The notes below the pieces were generated by a model. The model was not told the DNA's origin. It ran no database searches and saw only the letters and a list, made by a program, of their open reading frames with translations. From NCBI RefSeq assembly GCF_004330295.1, contig NZ_SJOJ01000007.1, forward strand, positions 62,001 to 126,000: DNA of 64,000 nt, read 5' to 3'. Source of the DNA: Rahnella victoriana (lineage in GTDB: Bacteria; Pseudomonadota; Gammaproteobacteria; Enterobacterales; Enterobacteriaceae). The position numbers were made by a program, and so were the translations under genes. Of this stretch, positions 53,442-63,304 are shown piece by piece. Positions within the stretch are counted from its first letter, which is position 1. Every line of letters starts with the position of its first letter.

Positions 53442-53538
53442 TCCTGTGGTTTGGCCAATTAGTGCCCCTGAAGGTTTATAGAAAGCGCGTCAGCGATTAC
53501 ACTAAGGAAAAGCACCTCCTTCGAGAAAAGGAAATAAC

Positions 53539-53811
53539 ATGATTGACCCGAAAAAAATTGAACAAATTGCCCGCCAGGTTCACGAGTCTATGCCTAAAGG
53601 GATCCGTGAGTTTGGTGAAGATGCCGAAAAGAAAATCCGTCAGGTATTGCAGGCGCAGTTCAGCCGGATGGATTTAGTCAATCGCGAAGAGTTTGACGTT
53701 CAGACCCAGGTTTTACTGCGTACCCGTGAAAAACTGGCTGTGATGGAACAACGTCTGGCCGCGCTGGAAGCCAAACCGGCTGACGCGGAAAAACCGCAAG
53801 ATCCGGCCTGA
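53539..53811 (+). CDS. ubiK: Ubiquinone biosynthesis accessory factor UbiK (YqiC)
   Basis: UbiK is a small, largely coiled-coil protein that works with UbiJ in aerobic ubiquinone synthesis. The 90 residues (about 96 in E. coli) show [18 protein letters not shown] at the start, a membrane-interacting amphipathic helix, and the coiled coil [21 protein letters not shown] near the end. AAAGGAA precedes the ATG. Confidence 0.94.
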   Translation: MIDPKKIEQIARQVHESMPKGIREFGEDAEKKIRQVLQAQFSRMDLVNREEFDVQTQVLLRTREKLAVMEQRLAALEAKPADAEKPQDPA

Positions 53812-53833
53812 GTTCTCCTGGCAGCGGATACAG

Positions 53834-53860
53834 AAAAGGCCTGCTGAGCAGGCCTTTTTG
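53834..53860. terminator. Bidirectional terminator of ubiK and yjeH
   Basis: AAAAGGCCTGC (53834-53844) pairs with GCAGGCCTTTT (53848-53858) around TGA, with T-runs in both directions. Confidence 0.92.
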
Positions 53861-53888
53861 CTGTCTGTGATCCTGTATACGGCCCGCG

Positions 53889-55139
53889 TTATTGCGCGCG
53901 CAGTACCGTTCTGGTGCGCGGCAGTAACAGCCACAATCCGGCAAACACCAGCACGGCGTACAGAGCCTTCCAGCCGACCATGGCCAGCAATCCACAGCAC
54001 AATACTGCGCCCAGCATTGCCATCCATTTTGCCCGTCCCGTCAGGATCCTCGTCCCTGCCAGCATGCACAGCAGGTAGATCAGAATGAAAATGCCGTTGG
54101 CGTAAGTGATCAATGCACCGAGCGGTAAATGCAGCCAGTAAATCAGCAACGTAAACAAGGCGCAGCACCCCACCACCAGATTCAGCGCCGCCACCGGCAC
54201 CTGCTGGGCCGAGAGTTGCGCCAGTTTACTTTTTGGTTTCAACTGAGCCTGCGACCACACCAGGCGGGCGAAACTCTGGGTGTAAATATTGACGCTGGCA
54301 AAACACGCCAGATAACCAATGATGCAGGCAACCCACAGTGCTTTTTGCCCGAAAAGCTGCACGACGATCCCCGGCAGTGACGCCCCGGCTTCGCGCCCTT
54401 CTCCCCACGCGTGGAATTTCAGCACCGCCACGGTACAGCCCCAGTACACCGCCCCCGCCACCAGCATGCCGATCAGCAAGGCACGCGGAAAATCACGTTC
54501 CGGATTGCGGAATTCTGTCGCCAGATGCGCAAAGGCTTCCAGCCCGACAAAACACCAGAACATCACCGCCAGTGCGTCAAACAGGTTCGAGGGCGAAACG
54601 TCACGCACGGCGGGCAGCGGAATTTCCGGCAGAGAAATATCGCCTTTCCACCAGATCGCCACCACCAGCGCGACCACCAGCAAGGCAATGACTGTCTGAA
54701 TATTGGCGCTGGAACCGGCACTGCGCGTGCCAAGGAACCAGATGACGAACAGCGTACCGAGTTGCACCAGCAGCAGGTTTTCACTGCTCCAGCCGAAAGC
54801 CGCCTGCCAGAAACCGGCAGCGATATGCAACGCGGCGGGCAAGCCGACCGGGATCACCGACAGAAATAACCAGCCGGTGACCCGCGCCATATGCGGCCCG
54901 AACGCTTTACCCACGAAATGCGCCGCACCGCCCGCACTCGGGAAGTGCCGTCCAAGCGCCGCAAAACCGATGGCGATAGGAAACACCAGCAGGATCAGCA
55001 CCGGCCACGCCCACAGACTGTCGTTTTGCGCCAGTTGCGCCGCCAGTGCAGGCACCGCGAAAACACCGGTCCCCAGTAATGAGGTTGAAAGCAGCCCGAC
55101 GCCCTGCGCCAGACTCAGTTCCTGTTTTAATCCGCTCAC
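53889..55139 (-). CDS. yjeH: L-methionine / branched-chain amino acid exporter YjeH
   Basis: YjeH is an APC-family inner-membrane exporter. From the GTG at 55139 the protein has 416 residues and about 12 membrane helices, and it aligns from the first residues with E. coli YjeH: SGLKQELSLAQGVGLLSTSLLGTGVFAVPALAA. The frame is open further to a TTG at 55181, but that codon lies inside the hldE terminator and is rejected. In E. coli yjeH is near groESL; here it sits between ubiK and hldE, so it has moved. Confidence 0.92.
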   Translation of the reverse strand: MSGLKQELSLAQGVGLLSTSLLGTGVFAVPALAAQLAQNDSLWAWPVLILLVFPIAIGFAALGRHFPSAGGAAHFVGKAFGPHMARVTGWLFLSVIPVGLPAALHIAAGFWQAAFGWSSENLLLVQLGTLFVIWFLGTRSAGSSANIQTVIALLVVALVVAIWWKGDISLPEIPLPAVRDVSPSNLFDALAVMFWCFVGLEAFAHLATEFRNPERDFPRALLIGMLVAGAVYWGCTVAVLKFHAWGEGREAGASLPGIVVQLFGQKALWVACIIGYLACFASVNIYTQSFARLVWSQAQLKPKSKLAQLSAQQVPVAALNLVVGCCALFTLLIYWLHLPLGALITYANGIFILIYLLCMLAGTRILTGRAKWMAMLGAVLCCGLLAMVGWKALYAVLVFAGLWLLLPRTRTVLRAQ

Positions 55140-55179
55140 GAGGGCGTCACGTCCATTTAGCGTTAATGTTAGAAAAATC

Positions 55180-55210
55180 AAAAAGAAAAGGGCTTATCAG
55201 ATAAGCCCTT
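55180..55210 (-). terminator. hldE terminator
   Basis: AAGGGCTTAT (55188-55197) pairs perfectly with ATAAGCCCTT (55201-55210) around CAG. The minus strand continues TTCTTTTTG. It lies 32 bp past the hldE stop. Confidence 0.88.
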
Positions 55211-55242
55211 CGGTACAAATGACATGATTCACCCGGAGGAAA

Positions 55243-56670
55243 TCAGTCCTGCGATTTAATCTGATTGATGATTTTGGTGGTGGATAAGCCATCTTCAAAA
55301 TTCAGCACACGCACTTCGCCGCCATTCGCCCAGACTTCCTGACAACCGGCAATCTGTTCAGGCTTGTAGTCGCCGCCTTTCACCAGCAGATCCGGCAAGA
55401 TCCCGGCGATCAGACGCTGCGGGGTATCTTCTTCAAAGGAGACCACCCAGTCGACCGCGCCCAGCGCGCCCAGCACGATCATGCGGTTTTGCAGCGCATT
55501 CACCGGGCGGGTTTCGCCTTTCAGACGTTTGGTTGACGCATCACTGTTAACGGCCACGATCAGACGGTCGCCGAGTTTGCGCGCATTCGCCAGATACGAG
55601 ACGTGTCCGGCATGCAAAATGTCGAAGATGCCGTTGGTCATCACGACTTTCTCGCCGCGCTGACGTGCCATCGCCACAGCGGCTTTCAACTGTTCTTCAT
55701 TCATCACGCCAAAACCGACGTCTGAACGCCCGCCGATGGCATTTTCCAGTTCAACCGGAGAAACGGTAGAAGTCCCGAGTTTACCGACGACCACACCGGC
55801 GGCGGCGTTGGCCAGGAAACAAGACTCTTCCAGCGTATTACCGGCAGCCAGCGCGGCGGCCAGCGTACCGATCACGGTGTCACCGGCCCCGGTCACGTCA
55901 TACACTTCCTGCGCCTGCGTCGGCATATGGAATGGCGCTTTGCCCGGCTGCAACAAGGTCATACCGTGTTCGGAACGGGTCACCAGCAAGGCGGAAAGCT
56001 CAAAATCAGCAATCAGCTGCATACCGCGCGTCACGATTTCTTCTTCGTTTTTGCAACGGCCCACAACGGCTTCAAATTCGGACAGGTTCGGCGTCAGTAA
56101 GGTCGCACCACGATAACGTTCGAAATCCGAGCCTTTCGGATCGACCAGCACCGGCACACCGGCTTTTCTCGCCAGCTGGATCATTTTCTGTACTTCTGTC
56201 AGCGCGCCTTTGGCGTAGTCAGACAGCACCAGCGCACCACTTTGCGGCAACGCCTGCTCGATTTTAGTCAGCATCGGCTGGAGATCGACGCCTTCAAAAC
56301 CTTCTTCAAAGTCGAGGCGGATCAGTTGCTGGTTGCGGGACAAAATACGCAGTTTGGTGATGGTCGGATGCGTGGATAAGGCCACGAAATCGCAGTTTAC
56401 TTTCACTTCCGCCAGACGCTCGCTCAGGGCGCGGGCGGCATCGTCCACACCGGTCAGACCGATCAGACGCGAAGAAGCACCGAGAGACGAAATGTTCATC
56501 GCCACGTTAGCGGCACCGCCGGGACGTTCCTCGATGGTGTTGACCTTCACGACCGGCACCGGCGCTTCCGGCGAAATGCGGTTGGTCGGGCCATACCAGT
56601 AGCGGTCTAACATTACGTCACCCACCACCAGCACACCGGCGCGGTGAAAATCAGGCAAAGTCACTTTCAT
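55243..56670 (-). CDS. hldE: Bifunctional heptose 7-phosphate kinase / heptose 1-phosphate adenylyltransferase
   Basis: HldE (RfaE) carries out two steps to ADP-heptose for the LPS inner core. The 475 residues (477 in E. coli) have an N-terminal ribokinase-type domain (about 1-318, with GGAANVAMN and the [16 protein letters not shown] anion hole) and a C-terminal nucleotidyltransferase domain (about 343-475, with [16 protein letters not shown]). The ATG at 56670 gives [27 protein letters not shown]; the 20 codons upstream are not conserved. It follows glnE by 87 bp. Confidence 0.97.
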   Translation of the reverse strand: MKVTLPDFHRAGVLVVGDVMLDRYWYGPTNRISPEAPVPVVKVNTIEERPGGAANVAMNISSLGASSRLIGLTGVDDAARALSERLAEVKVNCDFVALSTHPTITKLRILSRNQQLIRLDFEEGFEGVDLQPMLTKIEQALPQSGALVLSDYAKGALTEVQKMIQLARKAGVPVLVDPKGSDFERYRGATLLTPNLSEFEAVVGRCKNEEEIVTRGMQLIADFELSALLVTRSEHGMTLLQPGKAPFHMPTQAQEVYDVTGAGDTVIGTLAAALAAGNTLEESCFLANAAAGVVVGKLGTSTVSPVELENAIGGRSDVGFGVMNEEQLKAAVAMARQRGEKVVMTNGIFDILHAGHVSYLANARKLGDRLIVAVNSDASTKRLKGETRPVNALQNRMIVLGALGAVDWVVSFEEDTPQRLIAGILPDLLVKGGDYKPEQIAGCQEVWANGGEVRVLNFEDGLSTTKIINQIKSQD

Positions 56671-56757
56671 CCCAAGACTCCAAAACAGATCAATCAAATC
56701 GGGTAAATACATTGCGCCGGATGATATCACAAGCGCCTGTTACCCGAATAAAAACCC

Positions 56758-59595
56758 TCAGCCCAGCCAGTTGGCCCAGCTGGCGCGGATTTGCGCACGC
56801 TCGGTGGCAAAACTGTCGGCGGCCACTTTGCCGCTGTGTTCCTGCAACGCCAGATGATGGATCTCATCGCGCAGCGTCACGTAAGCCTGCGTCAGATGGC
56901 GTGCTTCCTCTTCCGGCATAATATCGTATTGCGCCATCAGCTCGAAAATCCGCACGTTATCCGACCAGCGTGTCAGCTTAGGCTCGTCGTGCGCGAAGCG
57001 TAAGACCAGATATTGTGCAATGAATTCAATATCGGTGATGCCACCGGGATCGGCTTTCAGGTCAAACTCGTCGGCTTTTTTACTGCCCAGATGCGCATAC
57101 ATTTTTTCGCGCATTTCGCGGACTTCCTTACGCAACCCGTCACCGTCGCGCTGGCGGCAGAGAATATCCCGCCGCGTGGCGTTAAATTGCTGCGTCAGTT
57201 GCGGATCGCCGTAGACCACGCGCGCGCGCACCAGCGCCTGATGTTCCCAGGTCCAGGCTTCATTGGCCTGATAATCGGCAAAGGCTTCGATGGTGCTGAC
57301 CAGCATGCCGGAAGCACCGGAAGGCCGCAGACGCGGATCAACTTCATAAAGAATGCCTGACGCGGTACGGGTGCTGAATAAATGCATAATGCGCTGCGCC
57401 AGCCGCAGGTAGAACTGACGCCCGTCGATGACGCGCTCGCCGTCGGTCATGACTTCCGGCGCACAGTCGAGCAGGAACACCAGATCCAGATCGGAACTGT
57501 AACCCAGTTCCCAGCCACCGAGCTTGCCGTAACCAATCACCGCAAAACCCCGCCCTTCACGCTGCTGAAGATGCGTCGGCTGGCCGTATTTCGCGACCAT
57601 CTGTTCCCACGCCTGCTGCACCACCACGTCAAGAATGGCCTCCGCGAGATAGGTTAAGTGATCGCTGACTTTCATCACCGGCAGCGCGCCGGAAATATCC
57701 CCGGCGGCGATACGCAGATGCTGCGCCTGTTTGAACTGACGCACGGCTTCCAGCTGCTGCTCTTCGTCTTCCGTCGGCACCCGCATCAGATACTGACGCA
57801 GTTCGTCGCGGTAGGCGGTCAGTTCAACCGGCTGATAAAGCGTGCGCGGATCCAGTAATTCATCCAGCAATAAAGGATGCCGGGCAAGCTGACTGGCGAC
57901 CATCGGCGAGGCCGCACAGAGGCGAATGAGCTGTTTGAGCGCGCCGGGATATTCCACCAGCAGCTCGATATAGGTGGTGCGCGTGACGATATTCAGCAGC
58001 AACTGCATCAGACGTTGCAACGTGACGTCGGCATTTTTATAGGTGCAGACCTGCGCCAGCAACCGCGGCATCAGCAAATCCAGCTGCTCGCGGCCACGCG
58101 GCCCGATAGTGCGTTTATCCACATCACGACGGAAATCGCCAATCTGCTGTAAAACATGCCGCAGCGCATTTTCATCCAGTTGCGGCACCAGCGGTGCCAG
58201 CTCGGCTGGTTCCAGCGCATCAATCCAGAGACTGCTGAACTGGGAAAGCTGCGCATCGTCTTCGGCGTCCGGCGTGTCATCACCAATCAGATCGTTAAAC
58301 ACCGCACGTACCGCCTGCATATGCGCATTGACGGCATCCAGCAGTTGCGGCCAGTCGTCATAATTCATTCCCCACGCCAGCCGCGCCTGATTGAGTTCAT
58401 CCGAGGGCAAGGTTTGGGTTTGTTCGTCTGCGATGGCCTGCAACAGATTTTCCAGACGACGCAGGAACAGATAACTGGTGCGCAGCTGCAACACCTGTTC
58501 AACCGGCAACAACCCCAGATTTTCCAGCGCCTGCAACGTCGGCAATAAAGCGCGTTGCTGCAATGCCGGTTCACGGCCACCCCGGATCAGCTGGAATACC
58601 TGCACGATAAATTCGATTTCGCGGATGCCGCCCGCGCCGAGTTTGATGTTGTCCTTCAGACCACGGCGGCGCACCTCACGGGCGATCATGCCTTTCATGT
58701 TGCGCAGGGACTGGATCACGCTGAAATCGATATAGCGACGGAAAACAAAAGGCTTCAGCATTTTGCGCAGTTCCTGACTGGCGGGATCTTCCGCGCCGCC
58801 CATCAGCCGCGCCTTCACCATCGCGTAACGCTCCCAGTCGCGTCCCTGCTCCTGATAATAATCTTCCAGCGCCGGGAAACTCATCACCAGCGGACCGCTG
58901 TCGCCAAACGGACGCAAACGCATGTCCACGCGATAGACAAATCCGTCAATCGTCGGCTGATCCAGTGCTTTGATCAGCCGCTGGCCAAGACGGGTGAAAA
59001 ACTGGGCATTGTCGAGTTCACGACGCCCGCCACGGGTCTGGCCATTTTCCGGATAGGCAAAAATCAGGTCGATATCGGAAGAGAAATTCAGTTCGCCGCC
59101 GCCGAGTTTGCCCATCCCGAGGATCAGCATTCTCTGCTCTTCGCCCGCCGCATTCACCGGCGTGCCGAACTCGCGACAGCAGGCGGCATACAGCCAGTCG
59201 CGGGCGCTGACGATCAGCAATTCTGCCAGTTCACTCAGCTGGTGCAAGGTGTCTTTGGCTTCGCTGGTTTGCGCCGACTGCGACCAGGCAATCCGGGTCA
59301 GAATGCGGCGGCGGAACAGGCGCAACGCCTTCATCAGCCCGGCTTCGTCGGTCACTTGTGACAGCGATTCATCCAGCCACTGACGGTAAAGTTGCCACTC
59401 CTGCGCCTGAGGAGGATTTTGGTCGATTTCATGCCACCACTGCGGGAACGCCAGCACACTGTCCGTCACGAATTCACTGCTGCTCAGCACCGCCAGTTGG
59501 CTGTCGTCGGGCAGGGGCAGGTTTTCAGGATGTTCACGCCAGCGTTCAGGCAAACTCTGCGCATGGCTTTGCAAAACAGGAGAAAGTGGCAACAT
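56758..59595 (-). CDS. glnE: Glutamine synthetase adenylyltransferase / deadenylylase
   Basis: GlnE adds AMP to glutamine synthetase and removes it, under control of PII and glutamine. The 945 residues (946 in E. coli) contain two nucleotidyltransferase domains, with [18 protein letters not shown] (deadenylylase, N-terminal half) and [19 protein letters not shown] (adenylyltransferase, C-terminal half), separated by a regulatory helical region. The ATG at 59595 has AAGGAA nine bases upstream. A terminator of ygiF ends only a few bases before that Shine-Dalgarno sequence. Confidence 0.97.
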   Translation of the reverse strand: MLPLSPVLQSHAQSLPERWREHPENLPLPDDSQLAVLSSSEFVTDSVLAFPQWWHEIDQNPPQAQEWQLYRQWLDESLSQVTDEAGLMKALRLFRRRILTRIAWSQSAQTSEAKDTLHQLSELAELLIVSARDWLYAACCREFGTPVNAAGEEQRMLILGMGKLGGGELNFSSDIDLIFAYPENGQTRGGRRELDNAQFFTRLGQRLIKALDQPTIDGFVYRVDMRLRPFGDSGPLVMSFPALEDYYQEQGRDWERYAMVKARLMGGAEDPASQELRKMLKPFVFRRYIDFSVIQSLRNMKGMIAREVRRRGLKDNIKLGAGGIREIEFIVQVFQLIRGGREPALQQRALLPTLQALENLGLLPVEQVLQLRTSYLFLRRLENLLQAIADEQTQTLPSDELNQARLAWGMNYDDWPQLLDAVNAHMQAVRAVFNDLIGDDTPDAEDDAQLSQFSSLWIDALEPAELAPLVPQLDENALRHVLQQIGDFRRDVDKRTIGPRGREQLDLLMPRLLAQVCTYKNADVTLQRLMQLLLNIVTRTTYIELLVEYPGALKQLIRLCAASPMVASQLARHPLLLDELLDPRTLYQPVELTAYRDELRQYLMRVPTEDEEQQLEAVRQFKQAQHLRIAAGDISGALPVMKVSDHLTYLAEAILDVVVQQAWEQMVAKYGQPTHLQQREGRGFAVIGYGKLGGWELGYSSDLDLVFLLDCAPEVMTDGERVIDGRQFYLRLAQRIMHLFSTRTASGILYEVDPRLRPSGASGMLVSTIEAFADYQANEAWTWEHQALVRARVVYGDPQLTQQFNATRRDILCRQRDGDGLRKEVREMREKMYAHLGSKKADEFDLKADPGGITDIEFIAQYLVLRFAHDEPKLTRWSDNVRIFELMAQYDIMPEEEARHLTQAYVTLRDEIHHLALQEHSGKVAADSFATERAQIRASWANWLG

Positions 59596-59610
59596 GAAGT
59601 CAGATTCCTT

Positions 59611-59643
59611 GCAAAAAAAAGCCCGGGCAATTTGCCCAGGCTT
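59611..59643 (-). terminator. Terminator between ygiF and glnE
   Basis: On the minus strand AGCCTGGGC (59634-59642) pairs with GCCCGGGCT (59620-59628), with one mismatch and a five-base loop, followed by an eight-base T-run (59613-59620). It is 10 bp past the ygiF stop and immediately ahead of the glnE ribosome-binding site. Confidence 0.85.
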
Positions 59644-59652
59644 ATCAGTCAA

Positions 59653-60960
59653 TTAACGAGGTTGTCCGTTTAACCAGAAGGCGTCCATCATCACGGCGTG
59701 AGAACGGGCCGAATCCTCCCAGGCGTGTTGCTGCTGGACGATAGCCTGCTGCAGATCGACCCAGCCCGCGATATAGGTCGCGACATCTTTGTCCGGATAA
59801 GCACCGGCCAGCAGATGGAAGGTAATGATCTGACGTTTCAGGCGTGCCAGTTGGTCACGATAACCTTCTTCGGTCAGCGGCTGCGAGAAGGCATCTTTCA
59901 GATCAGCGGCAGTACGGCCCAGCATGATGTCAGCGAAACGCTTGAAGGAACCTTCCAGTTTTTTCGCCGATTTGTCGTCAATGAACGGCGTCCAGCCTGA
60001 CGTTGCCAGCCATGAAGTAAGCACTAACTTGCATTTCAGATACGCCGCGCTGTAACAAATTTCCTGCGCATCCGCAGATTTCTGTTCCAGCACCGGCACC
60101 AGATCGGTCAGCAAGGTACGCAGTTCAGAAGACGCTTTACGCGGCACCAGCCCGCCGAACAGCACCAGAACCTGACGCACGGTTTCTACCGCCTGCAACA
60201 CCGTCAGACGCGCCGTTTTATCGCCCCGCACCCATAATTCTTCGTGATATTGCCAGTGATCCAATGCCAGTTCGAACATCGCAGACATGGCCTGTTCAAC
60301 CGTGGCTTTCGGCTGCGCTTTAAACACCGGCAGCGGTTTGATTTCGCGCGCAGGATTGCCCTTCGCCAGATGATAGCCGCGGGCCGCTTTGCTGAATCCG
60401 CCCTGACGCAAACCACCATGAGCACCTATTTCAGCCGCCAGCGCCAGCAAATCGGCGGTGTTGCCTTTTTTCAGCTCAAGCTCGATTTCGGCCAGCGCTT
60501 CGGTCAGTTCACCGGCGACCACTTCGCCCTGATCTAACCCCAGTTCAATCTCGCTTTCACCGTAAGTGATCACCCACTTCTCGCGGGTGAAATCCGTGCG
60601 GAACAGCGGTGAGAGTTCTTTCTGTAACGCGGCAGGCTTGCAGCCTTCCGGCCAGATATCTTTCGGGAACGCGCTGAGTTTCAGCACCGGCTTTTTCAGC
60701 TCAACGTTATATTCCGGACGCTGATGCAGGCCACCCACCACTTTGCCGCCGGTTTTGATGGTCATTTCATATTGATCGTCAAAACCACGGATACGCAGAC
60801 CGATGTCGTGGGAACGTAAATAGTTATCCGCAGTCTCAAAATAGATGTTGGTCAGTTTCGAAGGCGCGGTGTGCTCGCTGTTAAATCCAGCGAGTTGCGA
60901 AGGTAATTCGGCGATTGCCGCCGGGGTGGCGATAAATTTTAATTCTATTTCTACGGTCAT
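59653..60960 (-). CDS. ygiF: Inorganic triphosphatase YgiF (CYTH-CHAD)
   Basis: YgiF hydrolyses inorganic tripolyphosphate. The 435 residues (433 in E. coli) begin with the CYTH signature EIELK (Glu4, Glu6, Lys8), a tunnel-fold domain to about 200, followed by a CHAD domain (about 220-430) rich in histidines and basic residues that may bind polyphosphate. The ATG at 60960 puts the signature at the N-terminus; an earlier in-frame start would push it to residue 30. Confidence 0.95.
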   Translation of the reverse strand: MTVEIELKFIATPAAIAELPSQLAGFNSEHTAPSKLTNIYFETADNYLRSHDIGLRIRGFDDQYEMTIKTGGKVVGGLHQRPEYNVELKKPVLKLSAFPKDIWPEGCKPAALQKELSPLFRTDFTREKWVITYGESEIELGLDQGEVVAGELTEALAEIELELKKGNTADLLALAAEIGAHGGLRQGGFSKAARGYHLAKGNPAREIKPLPVFKAQPKATVEQAMSAMFELALDHWQYHEELWVRGDKTARLTVLQAVETVRQVLVLFGGLVPRKASSELRTLLTDLVPVLEQKSADAQEICYSAAYLKCKLVLTSWLATSGWTPFIDDKSAKKLEGSFKRFADIMLGRTAADLKDAFSQPLTEEGYRDQLARLKRQIITFHLLAGAYPDKDVATYIAGWVDLQQAIVQQQHAWEDSARSHAVMMDAFWLNGQPR

Positions 60961-61085
60961 ATGAGTCTTCACACCGATTCTTTGCTGCCAAAAGGGATTA
61001 ACGCGTCGCTGTAATTCTATCATAAGCACAGCGCGCAAGCCGCATGTTGCGGGATTGTAAGATAGTTCTCATTCCGGTTTATACA

Positions 61086-61114
61086 TTGCGTCGTCACACT
61101 GTTGCCCTTACTAT
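61086..61114 (+). promoter_or_regulatory. Candidate ygiM promoter
   Basis: TTGCGT (61086-61091) and TACTAT (61109-61114) are 17 bp apart, about 125 bp before ygiM. Confidence 0.4.
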
Positions 61115-61239
61115 CGGTCTCCGAACTTTTAGTACCTATATGAGTGCAATGGCCGGACAGAGGCGGTTGCCAGAAGACGTATCCTGATAAAACGGATCCA
61201 CACTTCACGTTCCCTCATTCACAAAGAAACGATGAAATA

Positions 61240-61860
61240 ATGCAGAAATTACGCCTAATTGGTTTCGCTTTGCTTGGTTTAAGCATCACATGGGGCGCTC
61301 ACGCTGATGAGAAGCGCTATATCTCCGACGATTTGATCACCTATATCCACAGCGGTCCGGGTAATCAGTATCGCATTGTTGGCACCCTGAATGCCGGTGA
61401 AGAAGTGACCCTGCGCAGTGTTAACGACAGCACGAAATACGGTGAAATCATTGACTCAAAAGGGAAAACCGCCTGGATCCCGCTTGATCAGTTAAGCAAT
61501 GTGCCGAGCCTGCGTACCCGCGTTCCGGATCTGGAACAACAGGTGAAAACGCTGACCGACAAGCTGACCAATATCGATTCCAGCTGGAACCAGCGCACGG
61601 CAGAAATGCAGGGCAAAGTCTCTTCCAGTGACGGCATCATCAACGGCCTGAAAAAAGAAAATCAGGACCTGAAAAACCAGCTGATCGTGGCCAAAAAGAA
61701 AGTCGACGCCGTGAACGTTCAGCTTGATGACAAGCAAAGAACCATTATTTTGCAATGGTTTATGTATGGTGGCGGTGTGGCAGGCGTCGGTCTGGTTCTG
61801 GGTCTGCTATTGCCACATCTGGTTCCGCGTCGCAGGAAAAAAGATCGCTGGATGAGCTGA
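61240..61860 (+). CDS. ygiM: SH3-domain membrane protein YgiM
   Basis: The 206 residues equal E. coli YgiM. There is a signal peptide (cut near HADEK), a bacterial SH3 domain (about 27-95), a coiled coil (about 95-165), one membrane helix (about 170-192) and a basic tail RRRKKDR. The layout suggests an anchored periplasmic protein that binds peptidoglycan or another envelope partner; the function is not established. The ATG at 61240 gives the signal peptide directly. It lies upstream of cca, as in E. coli. Confidence 0.93.
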   Translation: MQKLRLIGFALLGLSITWGAHADEKRYISDDLITYIHSGPGNQYRIVGTLNAGEEVTLRSVNDSTKYGEIIDSKGKTAWIPLDQLSNVPSLRTRVPDLEQQVKTLTDKLTNIDSSWNQRTAEMQGKVSSSDGIINGLKKENQDLKNQLIVAKKKVDAVNVQLDDKQRTIILQWFMYGGGVAGVGLVLGLLLPHLVPRRRKKDRWMS

Positions 61861-61989
61861 AGTTCACCCTCCTGAATCATACCCTAAGGCACTTCGGTGC
61901 CTTTTCGTGTTTCCATCAATCGGGAAATCTTCAGCGCAACTTTGCTATGATGAAAACAGAGTCCCTTGGCTAATTTCAGGAGTTATCGC

Positions 61990-63225
61990 GTGGAGATTTA
62001 CCTGGTCGGCGGCGCAGTCCGAGACAGTTTATTAAACCTGCCTGTGTCTGAACACGATTGGGTGGTGGTGGGCGCGACGCCTGAATACATGCTGGAAAAC
62101 GGCTATCAGCAGGTCGGCAAAGATTTCCCGGTTTTCCTGCATCCCCGTACCCGCGATGAATATGCCCTGGCGCGTACCGAGCGCAAATCAGGTTCCGGTT
62201 ACAACGGTTTTACCTGTTACGCCGCGCCGGATGTCACGCTGGAACAAGATCTGATGCGCCGTGATCTGACCATCAATGCCATCGCCCGCAGCAAAGACGG
62301 CGAACTTGTCGACCCGTATCACGGACAGCGCGATATCGAACAACGCCTGTTACGTCACGTTTCCGATGCGTTCGGCGAAGATCCCCTGCGCGTGCTGCGC
62401 GTTGCCCGTTTTGCTGCCCGCTTCGCACATTTAGGTTTCACGGTCGCGCCGGAAACCCGGACGCTGATGCAGCAGATGGCGGAAAGCGGTGAACTCGAAG
62501 CCCTGACGCCGGAGCGCGTATGGAAAGAAACCGAGAAGGCGTTGCAGACGCAGGATCCTCAGGTCTTTTTCCAGGTGCTGCGCGACTGCGGTGCCCTGAA
62601 AGTCTTGTTCCCTGAAATCGATGCATTATTTGGCGTGCCTGCGCCGGAGAAATGGCACCCGGAAATTGATACCGGTGTCCATACGCTGATGACGCTGAAA
62701 ATTGCCAGTACGCTGACGCCCGATGTGGATGTGCGTTTTTCGGCGCTTTGTCATGATTTGGGTAAGGCGCTGACGCCGCCGCAATTCTGGCCTGCCCATC
62801 ACGGCCACGGCCCGGCGGGCGTGAAACTGGTGGAAAATATCTGCCAGCGTCTGAAAGTACCGACGCATATCCGCGATTTAGCGAAACTGGTGGCGGAGTT
62901 CCATGACCTGATCCACACCGTCAATAAACTGCGCCCAGAAACCCTGTTAAAGCTGTTTGATACCATTGATGTCTGGCGCAAACCGCAGCGCCTTGAACAG
63001 ATGATCATGACCAGCGAAGCCGATGCGCGCGGGCGCACCACCTTTGAAAATAATCCCTATCCGCAGGGCGATTATCTGCGGGAAGCCTTTGAGGTGGCGA
63101 ACAGCATCGGCAATAAAGAAGTGCTGGATGACGGTTTCCAGGGCATCGCTATCCGCGATGAACTGAAGAAACGCCGCATTCAGGCACTCGCCGACTGGAA
63201 ACAGAAACAGGACGTGGCGATTTAA
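61990..63225 (+). CDS. cca: tRNA nucleotidyltransferase (CCA-adding) with HD domain
   Basis: Cca builds and repairs the 3' CCA of tRNA, and its HD domain has phosphohydrolase activity. A GTG start at 61990 with AGGAG nine bases upstream gives 411 residues (412 in E. coli), beginning with [14 protein letters not shown]. An earlier TTG at 61966 overlaps the Shine-Dalgarno region and is rejected. The catalytic carboxylates are Glu21 and Asp23 (SEHDW; Asp-x-Asp in E. coli), then [10 protein letters not shown], and the HD motif in CHDLGKA. Confidence 0.96.
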   Translation: MEIYLVGGAVRDSLLNLPVSEHDWVVVGATPEYMLENGYQQVGKDFPVFLHPRTRDEYALARTERKSGSGYNGFTCYAAPDVTLEQDLMRRDLTINAIARSKDGELVDPYHGQRDIEQRLLRHVSDAFGEDPLRVLRVARFAARFAHLGFTVAPETRTLMQQMAESGELEALTPERVWKETEKALQTQDPQVFFQVLRDCGALKVLFPEIDALFGVPAPEKWHPEIDTGVHTLMTLKIASTLTPDVDVRFSALCHDLGKALTPPQFWPAHHGHGPAGVKLVENICQRLKVPTHIRDLAKLVAEFHDLIHTVNKLRPETLLKLFDTIDVWRKPQRLEQMIMTSEADARGRTTFENNPYPQGDYLREAFEVANSIGNKEVLDDGFQGIAIRDELKKRRIQALADWKQKQDVAI

Positions 63226-63244
63226 CGCTGACGTTTGCCTGATC

Positions 63245-63284
63245 AAAAAAGCCCCGCACGGTCATTCGCCGGCGGGGCTTTTTT
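63245..63284. terminator. Bidirectional terminator of cca and uppP
   Basis: AAAAAAGCCCCGC (63245-63257) pairs with GCGGGGCTTTTTT (63272-63284), giving T-runs on both strands between the convergent genes. Confidence 0.93.
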
Positions 63285-63304
63285 ATCGCATCAGGAAACA
63301 CCTG

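Noticed and set aside
55140-55181. Upstream TTG start for yjeH
   Set aside because: The TTG at 55181 lies in the T-run side of the hldE terminator, has no Shine-Dalgarno sequence, and adds residues not found in the family.
62050-62060. Loss of a catalytic Asp in cca (Glu21 in place of Asp)
   Set aside because: Glu at this position is a conservative change, and as I recall other enterobacterial Cca proteins have it; all other motifs are intact.
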